A DNA stretch of 64,000 bases from Chinchilla lanigera (lineage: Eukaryota; Chordata; Mammalia; Rodentia; Chinchillidae). The stretch covers positions 5,592,446 to 5,656,445 of the forward strand of contig NW_004955416.1 of NCBI RefSeq assembly GCF_000276665.1, read 5' to 3'. Below the pieces are notes generated by a model. That model made no database searches, was not told the DNA's origin, and saw nothing but the letters and a program-made list of their open reading frames with translations. Made by a program: the position numbers and the translations under genes. The stretch's first letter is position 1. Every line of letters starts with the position of its first letter. Positions 1 to 11,330 of this stretch are shown here, one piece after another.

Positions 1-2394
1 TTCTTTGAGCAAGAAGGAAGTGACAATGTACATGCCAGAGAGTGACTCAGAAGGGCTCAGTGTTGGCTGTAGCATTCTAACAACAGTGTTGATTGAGTGA
101 GGTGGTCTTCACTCCAGGACCCCATTCCTGAGAGGAACTATGAAGCTGTGCACGGTGTCCTTGGAAACAGCTACTGGGACAGTGGATCCAGGAAGGTGGA
201 AAGGTGATGTGTCCCGGCAGGGCCTCAGAAAGCCACTAACCCACCTCCAATCTTGAGAAATCCTCCTAGGATAAACACATCTCTTGCCTGGAGAAAGGAA
301 CAACTTCCCTGATAGGAAGGCAGAAACCTTAGAGGTGAGAGGACAAGTAGGAGGAAAGTCTCTGTGAGACCAAGGCCATCTTGGATCATGGGGGAAGGAA
401 AGCACAGCTTGCCGACAGCACCCATGGTGCTAAGCCTTAATCCTCTGTTGGCCCAAAGTAAGGCTAAAGACCTAGAAGGAGCTTCTTAAAGCAGAATGGC
501 AGAGGCAGGGGGTGCTCATGTGTTTCCCCCAGTGAGCGCTGGAGAGAAAAACCAACATGTTTATTCACCTACTGCATGGCTGAGGTCATCAGTACAGTAA
601 AAGAGATTAACAAGGGAAAAGCATCGATTTATTTGGTATAAGTTTTATGTGGCACCAGAGCCTTTAAATGTGAAGACCCATAGAGAGAAGGAGAGCTGCA
701 TTCGTAGGTTTCATTTGTTGAAGATTAGCTAGAGGTGCAGAAGTGGACAAAGGGATTGTGATGTGATGGGAATACACTGGGGAACATGGCAAGGCCTGCC
801 CAGAGGCTTCTTGGTGCCTCTGTGTCTTTAGCTCTCTTCTTACAGGAGTAGGGAGGACCTTCCTGGAATGGGAGTCTCATGACTCTTTCAGAGGAAGCTC
901 AGCTTGGTGTTCTGGTTGTTTCAGGCAAAAGCGAGAGAGAAGGTAAGAGTGGCAAATTCCAAGGTGCTGATTTGGGTGTAGCGTGTCGTGAACCACACCA
1001 TGGGACACATGTATGACACATGGGCAAATGGCGTAATGAATTTAATACTACTATAGAGATGCAGAGTAAAAATTATTTTTCTCATAGGAAGATGCTTTAA
1101 GTAGCAGTCACTGATTAGAAGATATAAAAAGTCATTTGCCTAAAAAAAATAAAAACCCCACTTAGTTGATACAGTGGATTTTAGTTGGTAGATAAATGCT
1201 TGATAAAGGTTTTTGGAAGGCACAGAATTACTTTCCCCCTTTCTTTAATGCCCTAAAACCGCAAGGTGACCTGTGGGAGAGCAGATAAAGAGGATGGAGG
1301 CCTAATTGACTTCCTCTGTGAGCACAAAAGAGAAATGTGGCAAGCCGTGCTCCTTTGGCTGCATGTAAGTGTGTGTGCTGACATGCTGCAGGTTCCAGAG
1401 AAAAGTCAACACAGCTGGAATCCGCTTGTTTACCCGGACATGCACTATGGAAGGTGGGAGGTAGATGAATCTTGTCCTACTCTAATTGCTTGTTCTTGTG
1501 TCTAAGTAAACAAAAGCAAGGTGAGCCAGACTTGGGGTGCTAGTCAACTAGAGACAAGAGCCCTGCTGCCTGCAGCTTTCTAAACTAATTCTGCATTGTT
1601 GTCCCTCCCACCAAACAAATTTATAGGTTGGCATCTACAGTGACCTTCCCACTTTGTAGATAGGATGTTAATTTCCAGTAAGTTACGGGTTTCTCCCTGA
1701 AGATTAAGGAAAGTTCTCTTCTTGGGGGAAACCACAGATGGGTAATAGATGGAGAAAAACCTTACTCTTCAAACCATTGGACAAAAGAAAAGTTGTGCAG
1801 GTAGAGAGAAAAAAATGAAGTATGAAAATCCCTTGGAATTTCTGCAGGCCAGCAGGAGGCCAGAGAGAGAAAGTCTGCATTAATCTACCCTCCTGAATCT
1901 TGCTTTCTTCAAAATTTCAGTCTCCTTATATGCTTCCTAAAACAGTTTCTGTCTCCAGGAATCTTACTTGTAACTGGTATTGCTGGAAAATAATTTGGGA
2001 GTGAGGTTTGTGATTAGACAAAGTATAAGGAAGCACAATTTTTAGTTAGCTTGCTCACATCATTAAATAATTGTTTTTAACATAGTCTAAAATATTTTCC
2101 CAAAGAATATTCCCTCTGAAATATTAACAAATAGTAGAGTAAAAAGTTTATAATCAAATGCACTTGAGGAATGCAGGGTCAATAGAAGTTATACAGGTGT
2201 CTTTGTGGTAGGATTTCTCAGAGCCTTTAATAAACTAGTATACATTATAAATTAAGATGGGCTACATAGTAAGCAGTAGTTCCCAAACTTATTCTGAGAG
2301 TATTATGACAAGCAGTGCACATCAATTATTTTCTATCAGTTGATTTCACTATTTGAATGCTTTTTCCATAGCTTGCATCAAAAACAGCACAGAG
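1..2394. other. Unique sequence, nothing recognised
   Basis: I see no gene, RNA or clear repeat here. The open frames on either strand are all under about 100 codons and show no familiar domain. Base composition is ordinary for mammalian intergenic or intronic DNA, with few CpG dinucleotides. Very old, decayed repeats could be hidden. Confidence 0.6.
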
Positions 2395-2605
2395 AGGTGT
2401 CATGGAGCAGCCATGCCAGGCACATAGGCACAAATCAGAAGACCTGAGTTCTAATTTTATGTTCTTACTAGCAGTAGCAAGTAATAGCAAGTTGCTGAGC
2501 CTCAACATTATCATCTGTAAAATTGGATAATAGTGGCCTTACCTTACTTCCAGGGTGATAGTTGGAATACCAAATTAGACATTTGAAATAACACAAATGT
2601 AAGCT
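2395..2605 (+). repeat. MIR SINE
   Basis: The sequence follows the MIR consensus in sense orientation: a 'gacctgagttctaat' segment, then 'caagttgctgagcctcaaca' and 'atcatctgtaaaattggata', matching the MIR core and its conserved 'cctcatctgtaaaatgggga' stretch. MIR is an ancient tRNA-derived SINE shared by all mammals. The copy is diverged, as expected for its age, and I see no target duplication. Confidence 0.8.
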
Positions 2606-3284
2606 AGTAGTTGTTATTGAAATAGTATGCCATAACTGAGGCTGAGAAATTCCTTATCTTGTTTGTTTCTATAATGATTCATGGCAGAGCTCTCTCTCTG
2701 TACTTTATACTTTATCAAATCAACAAGTATGATTGCTGATTTTGGACAAGGTACTGCTTAGGTTGATTCTAGAAGAACTATAACAATCCTCTTCAAAGAC
2801 TTATATTCTCCAGGTTTCTTGAGATGTGTTACTTAGGTATACCCCGCAAATGAATAACTTACTTTTAACAAGTTCATTGTGATTGTTCTTACCTCTTATG
2901 TGTAGTCATGAATTTTTTCCTTGCTATATGAAAACATGTGGCTTCAGGGGCAGTGTTTGCTACAGAGCATTTCTGCTTATCATTTCTGTGAACCCAGTCT
3001 GTTTCCCAACAAGACTTAGTTTTTGTAATTATTTTCCTGATGACAAAAGTCAGCCTTGGTTTGGGTAATTTTAGAGTAATGCATATATTCAGACTGGAGT
3101 AATCCACCTCGGCTTGTCCTAAGGGTGTTAGTAAAGCTATTCTGGAAAAAAGATGTTTCCAGAGATATTTAAATTTGGTGCTTGTTGAGCCCAACAGACC
3201 AAGGTGAGAAACAATAACATAGGCTCCTGGAGAACCAGAGAAAAAGGGGTTTTTCAAGTACAACTTGAAAAAAAATAATAACAC
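2606..3284. other. Unique sequence, nothing recognised
   Basis: AT-rich sequence. A 135-codon minus-strand open frame covers much of it (2889-3296), but it has no recognisable domain and runs into the neighbouring MIR. I treat it as a chance frame. Confidence 0.5.
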
Positions 3285-3470
3285 CATTAATAGCAATTAC
3301 TGTGTGCTAGACACTGTTCTATGCACTTGACACAAATTAACTCCTGTAAATCTCAAAATAGCACTGTGGGGGTGTACCATTATTAGCCTGAACCCACATG
3401 TGGAGAAAGTAGCACGTTTCCATTGCCTACTCCAGAGCTTTGGTTTCCACAGTGGTAAGTGAGCTCTGGG
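3285..3470 (-). repeat. MIR SINE, antisense
   Basis: 'tactgtgtgctagacactgt' followed by 'tctatgcacttgacacaaat', 'attaactcctgtaaatctca' and 'taccattattagcctgaacc' matches the reverse complement of MIR in order and spacing. Diverged, with no visible target duplication. Confidence 0.85.
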
Positions 3471-3754
3471 TATGCTGGCCAGATCAGACAATTTGCCTGT
3501 GCTACCCAGGTACTGGAGTGACCTCCTGGCTATAGTTGATCACACCCTGGGTGGATTCTCAAGTCACAGGTCACATATTTTGTGGGTAATCAGATATTTT
3601 CAAATTTATTAATTGGAAATCAGAGACAAGAAAAGCACTGGTGATGAGGCAGTAACCACTAACATTTGTGTGTCACATGCAAGTAGGTGAGAAAACAGTG
3701 ACAGCTATTCTACTGAAAGAGGGAGAGAAAATGATGCCATATGATTCTAGGAAA

Positions 3755-3950
3755 TGGAAAGAATGGTTGAGTACTTCAGCTCTGGGGTCTGAAGGGCTTG
3801 CCTTAGAATACTGGATTTGTTATTTGTGAACTTGGGGAATCAAGTACGTAACTTCTGCAGAACTCAACTTTCTTTGTCTCTAAAAAGGAATGGTGATATC
3901 TCTAGCAATGAACTGCTGAGCCCAGTGGTTGGCACCAAGCAACTAACATT
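3755..3950 (+). repeat. MIR SINE
   Basis: Sense MIR: 'cttcagctctggggtctgaa' corresponds to the 'gactctggagccagactgcc' segment. It is followed by 'atttgtgaacttggggaatc' and 'ctttgtctctaaaaaggaat', which match the rest of the core. It lies 285 bases from the antisense MIR, so the two face each other, which is probably coincidence. Confidence 0.8.
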
Positions 3951-4276
3951 GGTTTTTCTGCTGGCTTGTCAGTTTTTCTATGACTTGGCTTTACTTACTT
4001 CTTCTCTAAGATATCATGTTGTCTGAATCCCCATCATGATCCTCCTTTCACCTGAGAAAGTCTTCATGGGAATGTGTGGCTTGTCCTATGGTAATGGGAT
4101 TACTAATCCTCTAGTCTTGAAGACTAACTCCTTAGCACATGGTTTGAGTCATGTGTAGGATTTGCTCTTCATAGAATCACAAGAAAAGAATGGTAAATAA
4201 TGCATATTCGTCCTTAGGTATGGCAATCTAACATCAATGATGTCAAGTGTTCACCATGTAGTTGGCAACTCACTGA

Positions 4277-4335
4277 GGTGTGTGTGTATTTGGCGTGCCC
4301 TGTGTGTACGTGTGTGTGTATGTATTTGGTGTGCC

Positions 4336-4366
<31 letters not shown>

Positions 4367-4379
4367 CGTGTGTGTGCGC

Positions 4380-4422
<43 letters not shown>
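4277..4422. repeat. Interrupted (GT)n microsatellite
   Basis: About 145 bases of GT/GC-GT dinucleotides. The left part holds two copies of a short unit ending in 'tatttggcgtgcc' and 'tatttggtgtgcc' (near 4286-4298 and 4323-4335), so part of the tract has expanded by a longer unit. Cys/Val-rich and His/Thr-rich open frames on the two strands are simply translations of this repeat. Confidence 0.97.
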
Positions 4423-4424
<2 letters not shown>

Positions 4425-6615
4425 GATGGGAAGCTCTGTCACTGGTGGAAAGAATGAGGGTGGGGTGGTTAAAAAAGGACAAAGTAGCAAACTTGAAACA
4501 ATTGAAAAGCAATATACCGAAATGGATCAGTTCCACCATGGCTCTTTATAGACCAGTTATTCCTAAGGAAGGCCTGTGGGTACACTAAAGAGAAACAACA
4601 ACAGCTGTAGCAGAAGACACATTTCCTCACCCCATGCCCCAAATTTCAAATTCAGACCATCTGAGGAGGGGAAGAGTAAGTATTTAGAAATTCTCTGGAG
4701 ATTTTGTTTTGCAGTCAAATTTTGAACCATCACGATAGACTCCACATGCAGTTAGGATTTCTGGAGTTCTGAATTTATCAGGTCAGCCCTGGGTAAAAGG
4801 TTGAATGAAAATCAAAACTGGACTTTAGAATGTGCATGACAGAGAGAAAAAAATTGGGGACCATTTTAGGTGGTACTGGGGAAAGCAGAGGCAGGGTATT
4901 TGGATTCTCTGTTGACTGGGGTGAGGAGTTAGGGGAGCAAATAATGAGGTCCATTGAAATAAGAGCAGTAGGTCCAAGGCTGAGGGCACTGGAGCAGAGA
5001 TTTGTGCTTAACTTGTTCATTTGCACTTGGAGATTCAGCCTTGTCTTGGCTCATTTTGCAACAGTCTTCTAGGGGTGGGTGGAGTAGCATTCCTGCTGTC
5101 CTGGGTTGTAAAACTAGTGGGCTCTGGTTAGTTCTGAGAATGTCTCATGTCTCTTCCTAGTCTCCAATGTCAATGCCATAAAGCAAAGCCAACTGAAAAC
5201 AAGAGGAGAGGATGAACTGATACCTCATTCTTGCAGGAAAGTTCTGGATGGGCTGATTGAATCAAGTTACCTGGAAAAGCCAGTTTGGTCTAGGCTAAGC
5301 CCAACCTTGGGCTCTTTACAGTCTCCAGGAAATCAGCTGTTCCGCTGATTCACCATTCAGGCTTGTGGTCCTGACATCTTCTTTATAAGAAAAGTTTACC
5401 AAGGACAGAGGAGTCTTCACTTAGGAAGGTTTCCAGGAAATTATGAAGGCTTTAACAGAAAAACTTGTTGTGTCTTGTGATACATGACTTCATGCTGAAC
5501 TAAGGGTTGTTACCTCCCTCCCTTCCAAGAACTGGCAGAAACTAGGAACTGATCTGATGCAGTTTGTATTTTCTAAATTCCACCTCACCCCTCAACCTTG
5601 CATTCCTGCAACAATGCAAGACCTGTTCTTCTCTATGCCTGCCAAAAGCCTGGCCATGACGCATTGACTTTCTCTTGCCAGGCCTTCTGATCCTGCATCC
5701 TTTGAGATCAATCTCAGGGACTGACAAATTGGATATATTTACAGTCAATATAACAAAAGTTAGAGCTGTGCTATAGTTCTGGGGTTCTGATTACTCCCTA
5801 AATAAAAACGTTTCGGGCCCAGGGACAAAATAAACTGGAATTTCTTATTTCTTCTTCCATTTACAACTAGCTCAACACAAAGTTCTTAGAGACATCTTGC
5901 CATAGCAGTTCTGTTGTGAGAATTTCTTTGTGACCCAGAGGATAAGAAGACATATTCTTTGGGGAGAAGGGCCTCTGTAGGCCTACACAGTGCCCTTGGG
6001 TCATACTTTGGAGGAGACTGTTGCTGTCAGTGACTTTGATGCATGATATTTGTCAGCATTAACAAATTCAGAGTCAGAAACTTCCCCAAGTCCAATGGTT
6101 GGGCATGATTTGCCTTATTTTCATTATTCTTCTGTCTCCCTACTAGGAAGTGCAACAAAACAGTCATCTCATAACCTAGAGCCTCAGTGAACCAGATCCT
6201 CTTACTAGACATGAAGGCAATAAAATTAGCTGCACAAGTCTTTCCCCTTCTGTGCACGCACAGATCTGGGGCCATTGCTGGGGAGCCCTGGGCTCGGTGT
6301 GCACTAGGGTGACTTGGGAGAAGGACAGGCCCCTTTGGGGAGTGTCACTTTCTCAGGAAGCATAAAAGAGCCTCAAAGCAGACTTCCAGGGTTTCCGTCA
6401 GGCCTTCTGAGGAAGCTGAGTCCCTGACTACAAGCTCATGTGAGTGAGACAGGTGGAGTTCCCCAGAAGTACATGTGGCAGCTTTCAGAAGTGTGATGGA
6501 TTCTGTGAGAGGGAAAACTGGTGAATCATGGCCTCCATGTGAAATAGTTGAGAACTCACTGAGCTGTTTAAGGGGCTGTGCTTCTGTAGGGCTCAGCACA
6601 AATCCACAAGTAACC
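4423..6615. other. Unique sequence, nothing recognised
   Basis: No gene or clear repeat seen. Small frames on both strands, the longest 82 codons, lack recognisable motifs. Confidence 0.5.
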
Positions 6616-6619
6616 TCAG

Positions 6620-6745
6620 TGCTTGTTCCCTTCAGCACTGTGAAGTTGAGGAAGGCCTTGTTTGTTTCATTCACCATCACCCTCCCAGTGCCTTTCAAAC
6701 AGTTCTTAGTGAACATGTGATGAATAAATGAACTGATTGCCTCCA
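6620..6745 (+). repeat. L2 LINE 3' end fragment
   Basis: 'tttgtttcattcaccatcac' followed by 'cctcccagtgcctttcaaac' and a terminal 'gtgatgaataaatgaactga' resembles the sense 3' end of L2 ('gttcactgctgtatccccag...aataaatatttgttgaatg'). Diverged. The 133-codon minus-strand frame over this region (6345-6746) is the complement of this repeat and its flank, not a gene. Confidence 0.6.
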
Positions 6746-6749
6746 TGAG

Positions 6750-7080
6750 TCTCTATGGCACTAGACCAGAGATAGGATTGGACTAAGATATGGGTGCTGT
6801 CCTTGAAGAGTTTTTAGCTGTCGGGTAAGGCAAATAGGTGGGGAAAATGACACCACTACAAAATGTAGTAAAAAATATGTAAATGTATTTGTGGAGCTCT
6901 GAAGAGGGAGCTAATTTTTCTGGAAGTTACAGGTGCAGGACAGCTTTAGGTAGGGTTTTATTGAGGAAGAAAACTTCATGGGGGCTTGTGAAAAATTCAG
7001 AGATATTAACCCAATCAGAAAGAGCTAGAAAGACTTCATTCAACAGAGGAGTGGAAGACAAGCTTGGATTTTTAAGGATG
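6750..7080 (-). repeat. L2-like LINE fragment, antisense (tentative)
   Basis: 'gggtgctgtccttgaagagt' then 'tttttagctgtcgggtaagg' resembles the antisense L2 stretch 'ggtccctgccctcatggagcttacattctag'. The part after about 6950 is a weaker match. It sits directly beside a sense L2 tail, so the two are separate fragments or a rearranged copy. Confidence 0.45.
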
Positions 7081-7635
7081 TAATGGAAGGATAAAAATGG
7101 AAAGGACAACACAAACCTTTGTATCTCTGCAGAACTTACTGTATAAAGGTGGAGTGTCAGGGTGGGTTCCTGTGAGAGACCATAAGGAGCAGGATACAGC
7201 AGTGGGACTGTTTGACTGAGGCACTGAAGTGATGATTATCCACTCAGAGGACTGTGGGAAAAACATACCAACTGCACACCTTCCACGGGCTTTCAGAAGA
7301 GACAACCAGGAGGATGCCTGCATGTCTCTTAGCACCTTAGCTGGATTGATGATTTTTAGGACAAGGCCACCGGCCATTCTGTCCCATTTCCTGTGGACTA
7401 GATGAAGATCTGCATGAGGGAGATGAGGTGGGGGGCATCTTGGGACAGCACAGATCTCTTCTTGAGAGAGGAGGCAGAACTCTATACAATAGGGCCAGAA
7501 GGACATTGCCTGAAGTACAGGGGATGAAGAAGGTGTTGTAAGAGGCCACCCACCAAGAACAGCAGAGTATTCACCAAGTCAGCAGGGACTGTGGGAGAGA
7601 TGGGCTTATCAGGCGAGCCCTGAAGAGCCACCAAA
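7081..7635. other. Unique sequence, nothing recognised
   Basis: Two overlapping minus-strand frames (144 and 70 codons) cross this stretch without any recognisable motif. No repeat identified. Confidence 0.45.
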
Positions 7636-7890
7636 ATGATACATGAGAGCAGTCAAAGCAGAAAGACGGTGGTAGGACAGTGCTTGCCAGGAACTGGGGG
7701 TGGGGAATAGGGAGTTACTGTTTAATGGGTTTAGAGTTTTGTCTTATAAGGTGAAAAGAGTTCTGCATACAGATGATGGTGATATCTGCACAGCATTATA
7801 AATCCATTTAATACCCCAAACTATATACTTACAAATGGTTAAAATGATAAGCTTTATATGTGTTTTAGCACAATAAAAATTTAGAAAAAG
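7636..7890 (+). repeat. L1 LINE 3' untranslated end
   Basis: 'cagtgcttgccaggaactgg' followed by 'agggagttactgtttaatgg', 'gtttagagttttgtcttata' and 'aaatggttaaaatgataagc' matches the 3' end of old mammalian L1 (L1M type) in order. It ends at 'agcacaataaaaatttagaa', which is the L1 polyadenylation signal and start of the A tail. Only the last 250 bases of the element are present, a typical 5'-truncated insertion. Confidence 0.88.
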
Positions 7891-8206
7891 GTGTTCCATG
7901 ACAGAAAGAGTTTCCCTATACAGGGACACCAGTGTTCCTTTATATGCCAAGGTCCAAAGAGCGCAAAACCTTTCAAGCAGTTAGGTACTCACCATCTCTT
8001 TCCTCTCCTACCTCCTTACCTCTAGCACCCTTAGCTGTGCTTGTGAGGGAGTGGCAAACACTGTGACCCCTGGCAGCCATGCTCACATCTACACCTCCTC
8101 CCAACCTGTGCTCCAGCCAGAGGCAGGCCTAAGGCGAGGATCCAAAGCTGAGTCAAGTTCAGCCTCTTGATTATTACATGGGTCTGGACACCATTGCAAC
8201 AGAAAT

Positions 8207-8274
8207 AAGAATGTCTTGTGGCTTCAATTAAGTCTAATACAAGAATGTCTTGTGGCTTAAATTAAGTCTAGTAC
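8207..8274. repeat. Two-copy 34-bp tandem duplication
   Basis: Unit 1 (8207-8240) and unit 2 (8241-8274) are adjacent and both begin 'aagaatgtcttgtggctt'. They differ at two of 34 positions. Nothing similar is seen elsewhere in the window. The low divergence implies a fairly recent event such as replication slippage. Confidence 0.95.
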
Positions 8275-8470
8275 TCTCCTATTACCCAGGAGTAGGTAGA
8301 AAACCTACAAAGTCTGCCACAGGGACAGGGACATTTACCTACTGTACTTAAGGGACAACAGGAGACAAGAGCAGTGAGTGCTCAATAAAACTTCTTACCA
8401 ACTAATGTCAATAAGGTTTTATTGTTCTAGGACTTCCTATACAAAGACATAGAAGTTACAAGAGCACCCC

Positions 8471-8559
8471 TTCATCTGTTGATCCATTTACTCATTTATT
8501 CCATATTTATTGAGATCCTCCATGTATCTGACACTGGAAGCTGGTAGCAAGTGACTGGG
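8471..8559 (+). repeat. Left copy of a dispersed ~89-bp direct duplication
   Basis: This block ('ttcatctgttgatccattta' through 'gcaagtgactggg') recurs in the same orientation at 9757-9845 with about ten differences. The core 'tactcatttattccatattt' resembles the end of an old LINE or SINE ('cattcattcaacaaatatttattgag'). The pairing and colinearity are clear; how it arose is not. Confidence 0.85.
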
Positions 8560-9491
8560 CAATGGAAATCATGGTTTGGGTTGCTATAATCTATCTAAGG
8601 GCTAACAAGGGCTTATAGGGTAACATCACTGGCCTCATGGCATTCTTAATGGAATATTGTATCTAGGAAGTCTCACCCTGTGGGAGACAACCGAAGGCAA
8701 ATGACTCTTTTTTCCAAAAAATCTCCATAGAAGATCCACGGGATCTTACATTGTTTTAAATCTCTTATGAGTGAGGTTACAACCCTACCTTGGAGTTGGA
8801 CTAAAAATATTTAAATTGCAATGTATAAGTACAATAGATAAGAACCTCTCTGAAATATCCTCATTGAAGGATATGATGGATCAGCTCATGAATACATACT
8901 TTCCTCCTTAGAGTGATTTCTTCTATCCTGAAGAGGTTATAAACCCAAAATCTACATTTTTTTTTCAGTTTCCTGGCAGCTAAGCATACTGAGGTAATAC
9001 CAGTTTGACCAATCACAGGCATTCATTCACACGTTCTGGAAGACAAATGGGGTGGGACCACACTTGGTGGCAAGGTGTACAGGGAGCCATTTGGCCCTTT
9101 TGCAGCAGCGCTACCAAAGGTTCCGGTTTGTTCACTCCTTTGATGGGTGGTGAGAGACACAGTGTGGGGAAAAGCTTCATATCATCACAAGTGGGTGTGG
9201 CCTGAGGTGGCAACAGCAGAGGGTTCCAGATCTCAGCAGCTTCCTGGTGGGCTGGAACGAGTGACTTCCTGTTGTAGGACAGGAAATGGTTGTCTTGATG
9301 GCCCCATTCTGCAGTGTGCTTGAGTCTTTTCTGTCAGCTCAACCTAGAGTCTGTTTTTTTAACCCTCCATGTAATTTCTCTGGCCACTTAATGCCTTGAA
9401 ATAAATCCCTTTTTTCCTTTCCAGTTAGAAAGGATTCTGTCCTCTATCACTGAATCCCAATGGATAGAGAAAATATGGAAAATAAAATGAG
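8560..9491. other. Unique sequence between the two direct-duplication copies
   Basis: No gene and no clear repeat. Open frames of 66 codons on both strands over 9005-9213 are complementary and show no motif. Together with the B1-dID element to the right, this segment fills the roughly 1.2-kb interval between the duplicated blocks. Confidence 0.45.
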
Positions 9492-9507
9492 AGTTAGTGT
9501 GACTGAG

Positions 9508-9694
9508 AGCTAGGCATGACGGTATACACCTATAATCCCAGCTACTCGAGAGACTGGGGATTACAAGTTCCAGCCCAACTTGAGCAATGAAGTGACTTAG
9601 CAAGGCCCTGTCTCCAAAAGTAAAAAGGGCTGGAGAGGTAACTCAGTGCAAAGGCTCTAGGTTCAATCCTTAGTACCATGCAAAAGAAAAACAG
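9508..9694 (+). mobile_element. B1-dID composite SINE
   Basis: The left half is a 7SL-derived B1-like monomer ('ggtatacacctataatccca', 'gagcaatgaagtgacttagc'). The right half is a degenerate ID/tRNA-like unit ('gggctggagaggtaactcag' ... 'ggttcaatccttagtacca'), followed by an A-rich tail. A 16-bp target duplication with two mismatches flanks it (9492-9507 and 9695-9710). B1-dID composites are known from non-muroid rodents. Minus-strand frames of 71 codons here are translations of the SINE. Confidence 0.93.
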
Positions 9695-9756
9695 AATTAG
9701 TGTGTCTGAGTATCTAAAGCTAGTAAGAGCTATTTGACCTGAGGGTGTGGGAAGCA

Positions 9757-9845
9757 TTCATCTGTTGACGCACTTACTCATTTATTCCATATTAATTGAG
9801 ATCCTCCATGTATCCGACAGGGGGAGCAGGTAGCAAGTTACTGGG
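9757..9845 (+). repeat. Right copy of the ~89-bp direct duplication
   Basis: Same orientation as 8471-8559, sharing 'ttcatctgttga', 'atttattccatatt' and 'attgagatcctccatgtatc'. Sequences outside the two blocks do not match, so this is a dispersed duplication and not a longer segmental one. Confidence 0.85.
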
Positions 9846-10639
9846 GGAGTGGACCACTGAGATCCTTATAGTGCTCAAGGTCTAGTGGGTTATTCCTCTT
9901 TCTTTTCCATTCTTTCTCTATCTGGCGAGACCTTTGGCTTCTAATTCTTCTCATTTATTTACCAAACAGTTGAGTGGTTTGCTGAGACAGGGGAGGGTTC
10001 TGGTTCCTCCTTCTTTGTGGAGCTTTTCCTGCTCGCCCATCCTTGGCGCTCCTGCACAAGGGGGATGGGGGCTCAGTAACGCAGCTCAGTCATTCCAACA
10101 TGTCATGTCCCCTAGCTAGCCTGTGGATTCTCAGGGTGGATGGTGCCTGTCTCAGACACTGGAATATCCTTCTTATGGGTGTGGACCTAACAGGTGTGCT
10201 GCATGCTAAAGTGAAATGCGTATCCCTGTGTGGGAACATGGGCAAGGAAAGGAAGCTCTGGCCTTCAGTTCCAATGCATTCCTGTGCCTCTGGCTGGTTC
10301 AGTGAATATTGGCCTTTCTTCATGGTAGGGTCAAAAGTGAAGCACAAGAGGAAAGAATCCAATCTTAGTTTCTACAGTTTTTTTAACTACAAAATTGGAG
10401 GCCTGGGTCTATAACCTGTGACACTGGTCTGTTCTATGACTCCAGGTTTCTGTGTCTGGGGACATGCGGCCAGGTGCTCTGCCGGCCCATCTGTTGCACA
10501 GTGGATTCGGGTGACATGGGACCGGTCTGCCCCTTATTGTTGCATGAATATCTCCCACAACTGCTTGCTTGGTTCTGAGGAAGGAGAGGCTCTTTTGCCT
10601 ACAGTAAAACAAAAACAACATGTGTGCTCAGGTTTGAAG
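9846..10639. other. Unique sequence, nothing recognised
   Basis: Open frames of 123 codons on plus (10043-10414) and 90 codons on minus (10090-10362) overlap each other. Neither shows a recognisable domain or splice context, and no repeat is evident. Confidence 0.45.
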
Positions 10640-10840
10640 GATAATTAAAAGGAGGAACCAACGCTTACTCAGTACCTACGATGCTTATTGGTTTTAAAAT
10701 TTATCTCTATGGCTCTGTAGGGTGGATATTATGATCCCTAAGCTTAAAGATGGGAAAATGAGACTCAGTGGCTGAAAACAACTTACCATAGGCCACACAG
10801 CTAATGAATCACAGGGTGTGGAGTTAAAGTTAAGTGTCCA
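10640..10840 (-). repeat. MIR SINE, antisense
   Basis: A nearly full antisense MIR: 'gcttactcagtacctacgat', 'tagggtggatattatgatcc', 'agatgggaaaatgagactca' and 'taggccacacagctaatgaa' match the antisense MIR landmarks ('attattatccccattttaca', 'ggtcacacagctagtaa') in order. Confidence 0.88.
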
Positions 10841-11194
10841 GGCACCTGGCCTGCTCATCTAACCTCTGTTATTCCTGGGAGAAGGAGTAAAGATACAGAA
10901 CTACAGATGTGTGGAGAATGGGAAATGGCTCAGGCAGCGGGGGACAGGAGAGGGTGTTAAAGGGGGATGAATGGTAGGAGACCCCGCTGATACAGACAGG
11001 CCTGACCACCAACCAGTGACACTGGACTCGATGCAATTGTATGCACTAGGAAACCACAAGCAGATTTGAGAATAGATAAGACACCCAGTGAAGTCAGACA
11101 TTGTAAAGGTTAATTTGGCCTAAGAGTGAAGGACGCATTGAGCAAGGAGAGCTTGAGGCCCACTTAGAAACCTGAGAGAAATAGCCTTCCTCCC

Positions 11195-11330
11195 AGCAGT
11201 CATTCAACGCAATGGTTCTCTTTGTGAATCACTGTGAAAAAGTCACAGCAATGTGATAGGCATGGTTCCTGACCTCCATGTGCTTGTGACCTCCTGGAAG
11301 AGATAACTAACCGTAAGAACTGCCAGAACA
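11195..11330 (-). repeat. L2-like LINE fragment, antisense (tentative)
   Basis: 'ataggcatggttcctgacct' then 'ccatgtgcttgtgacctcct' resembles antisense L2 ('ggtccctgccctcatggagcttacattctag'). Short and diverged. Confidence 0.45.

Noticed and set aside
4237..4551. Cys/Val-rich and His/Thr-rich open frames
   Set aside because: They are direct translations of the GT/AC microsatellite in its possible frames.
6345..6746. 133-codon minus-strand frame as a small gene
   Set aside because: It overlaps an L2 3' end in antisense and has no recognisable domain or conserved context.
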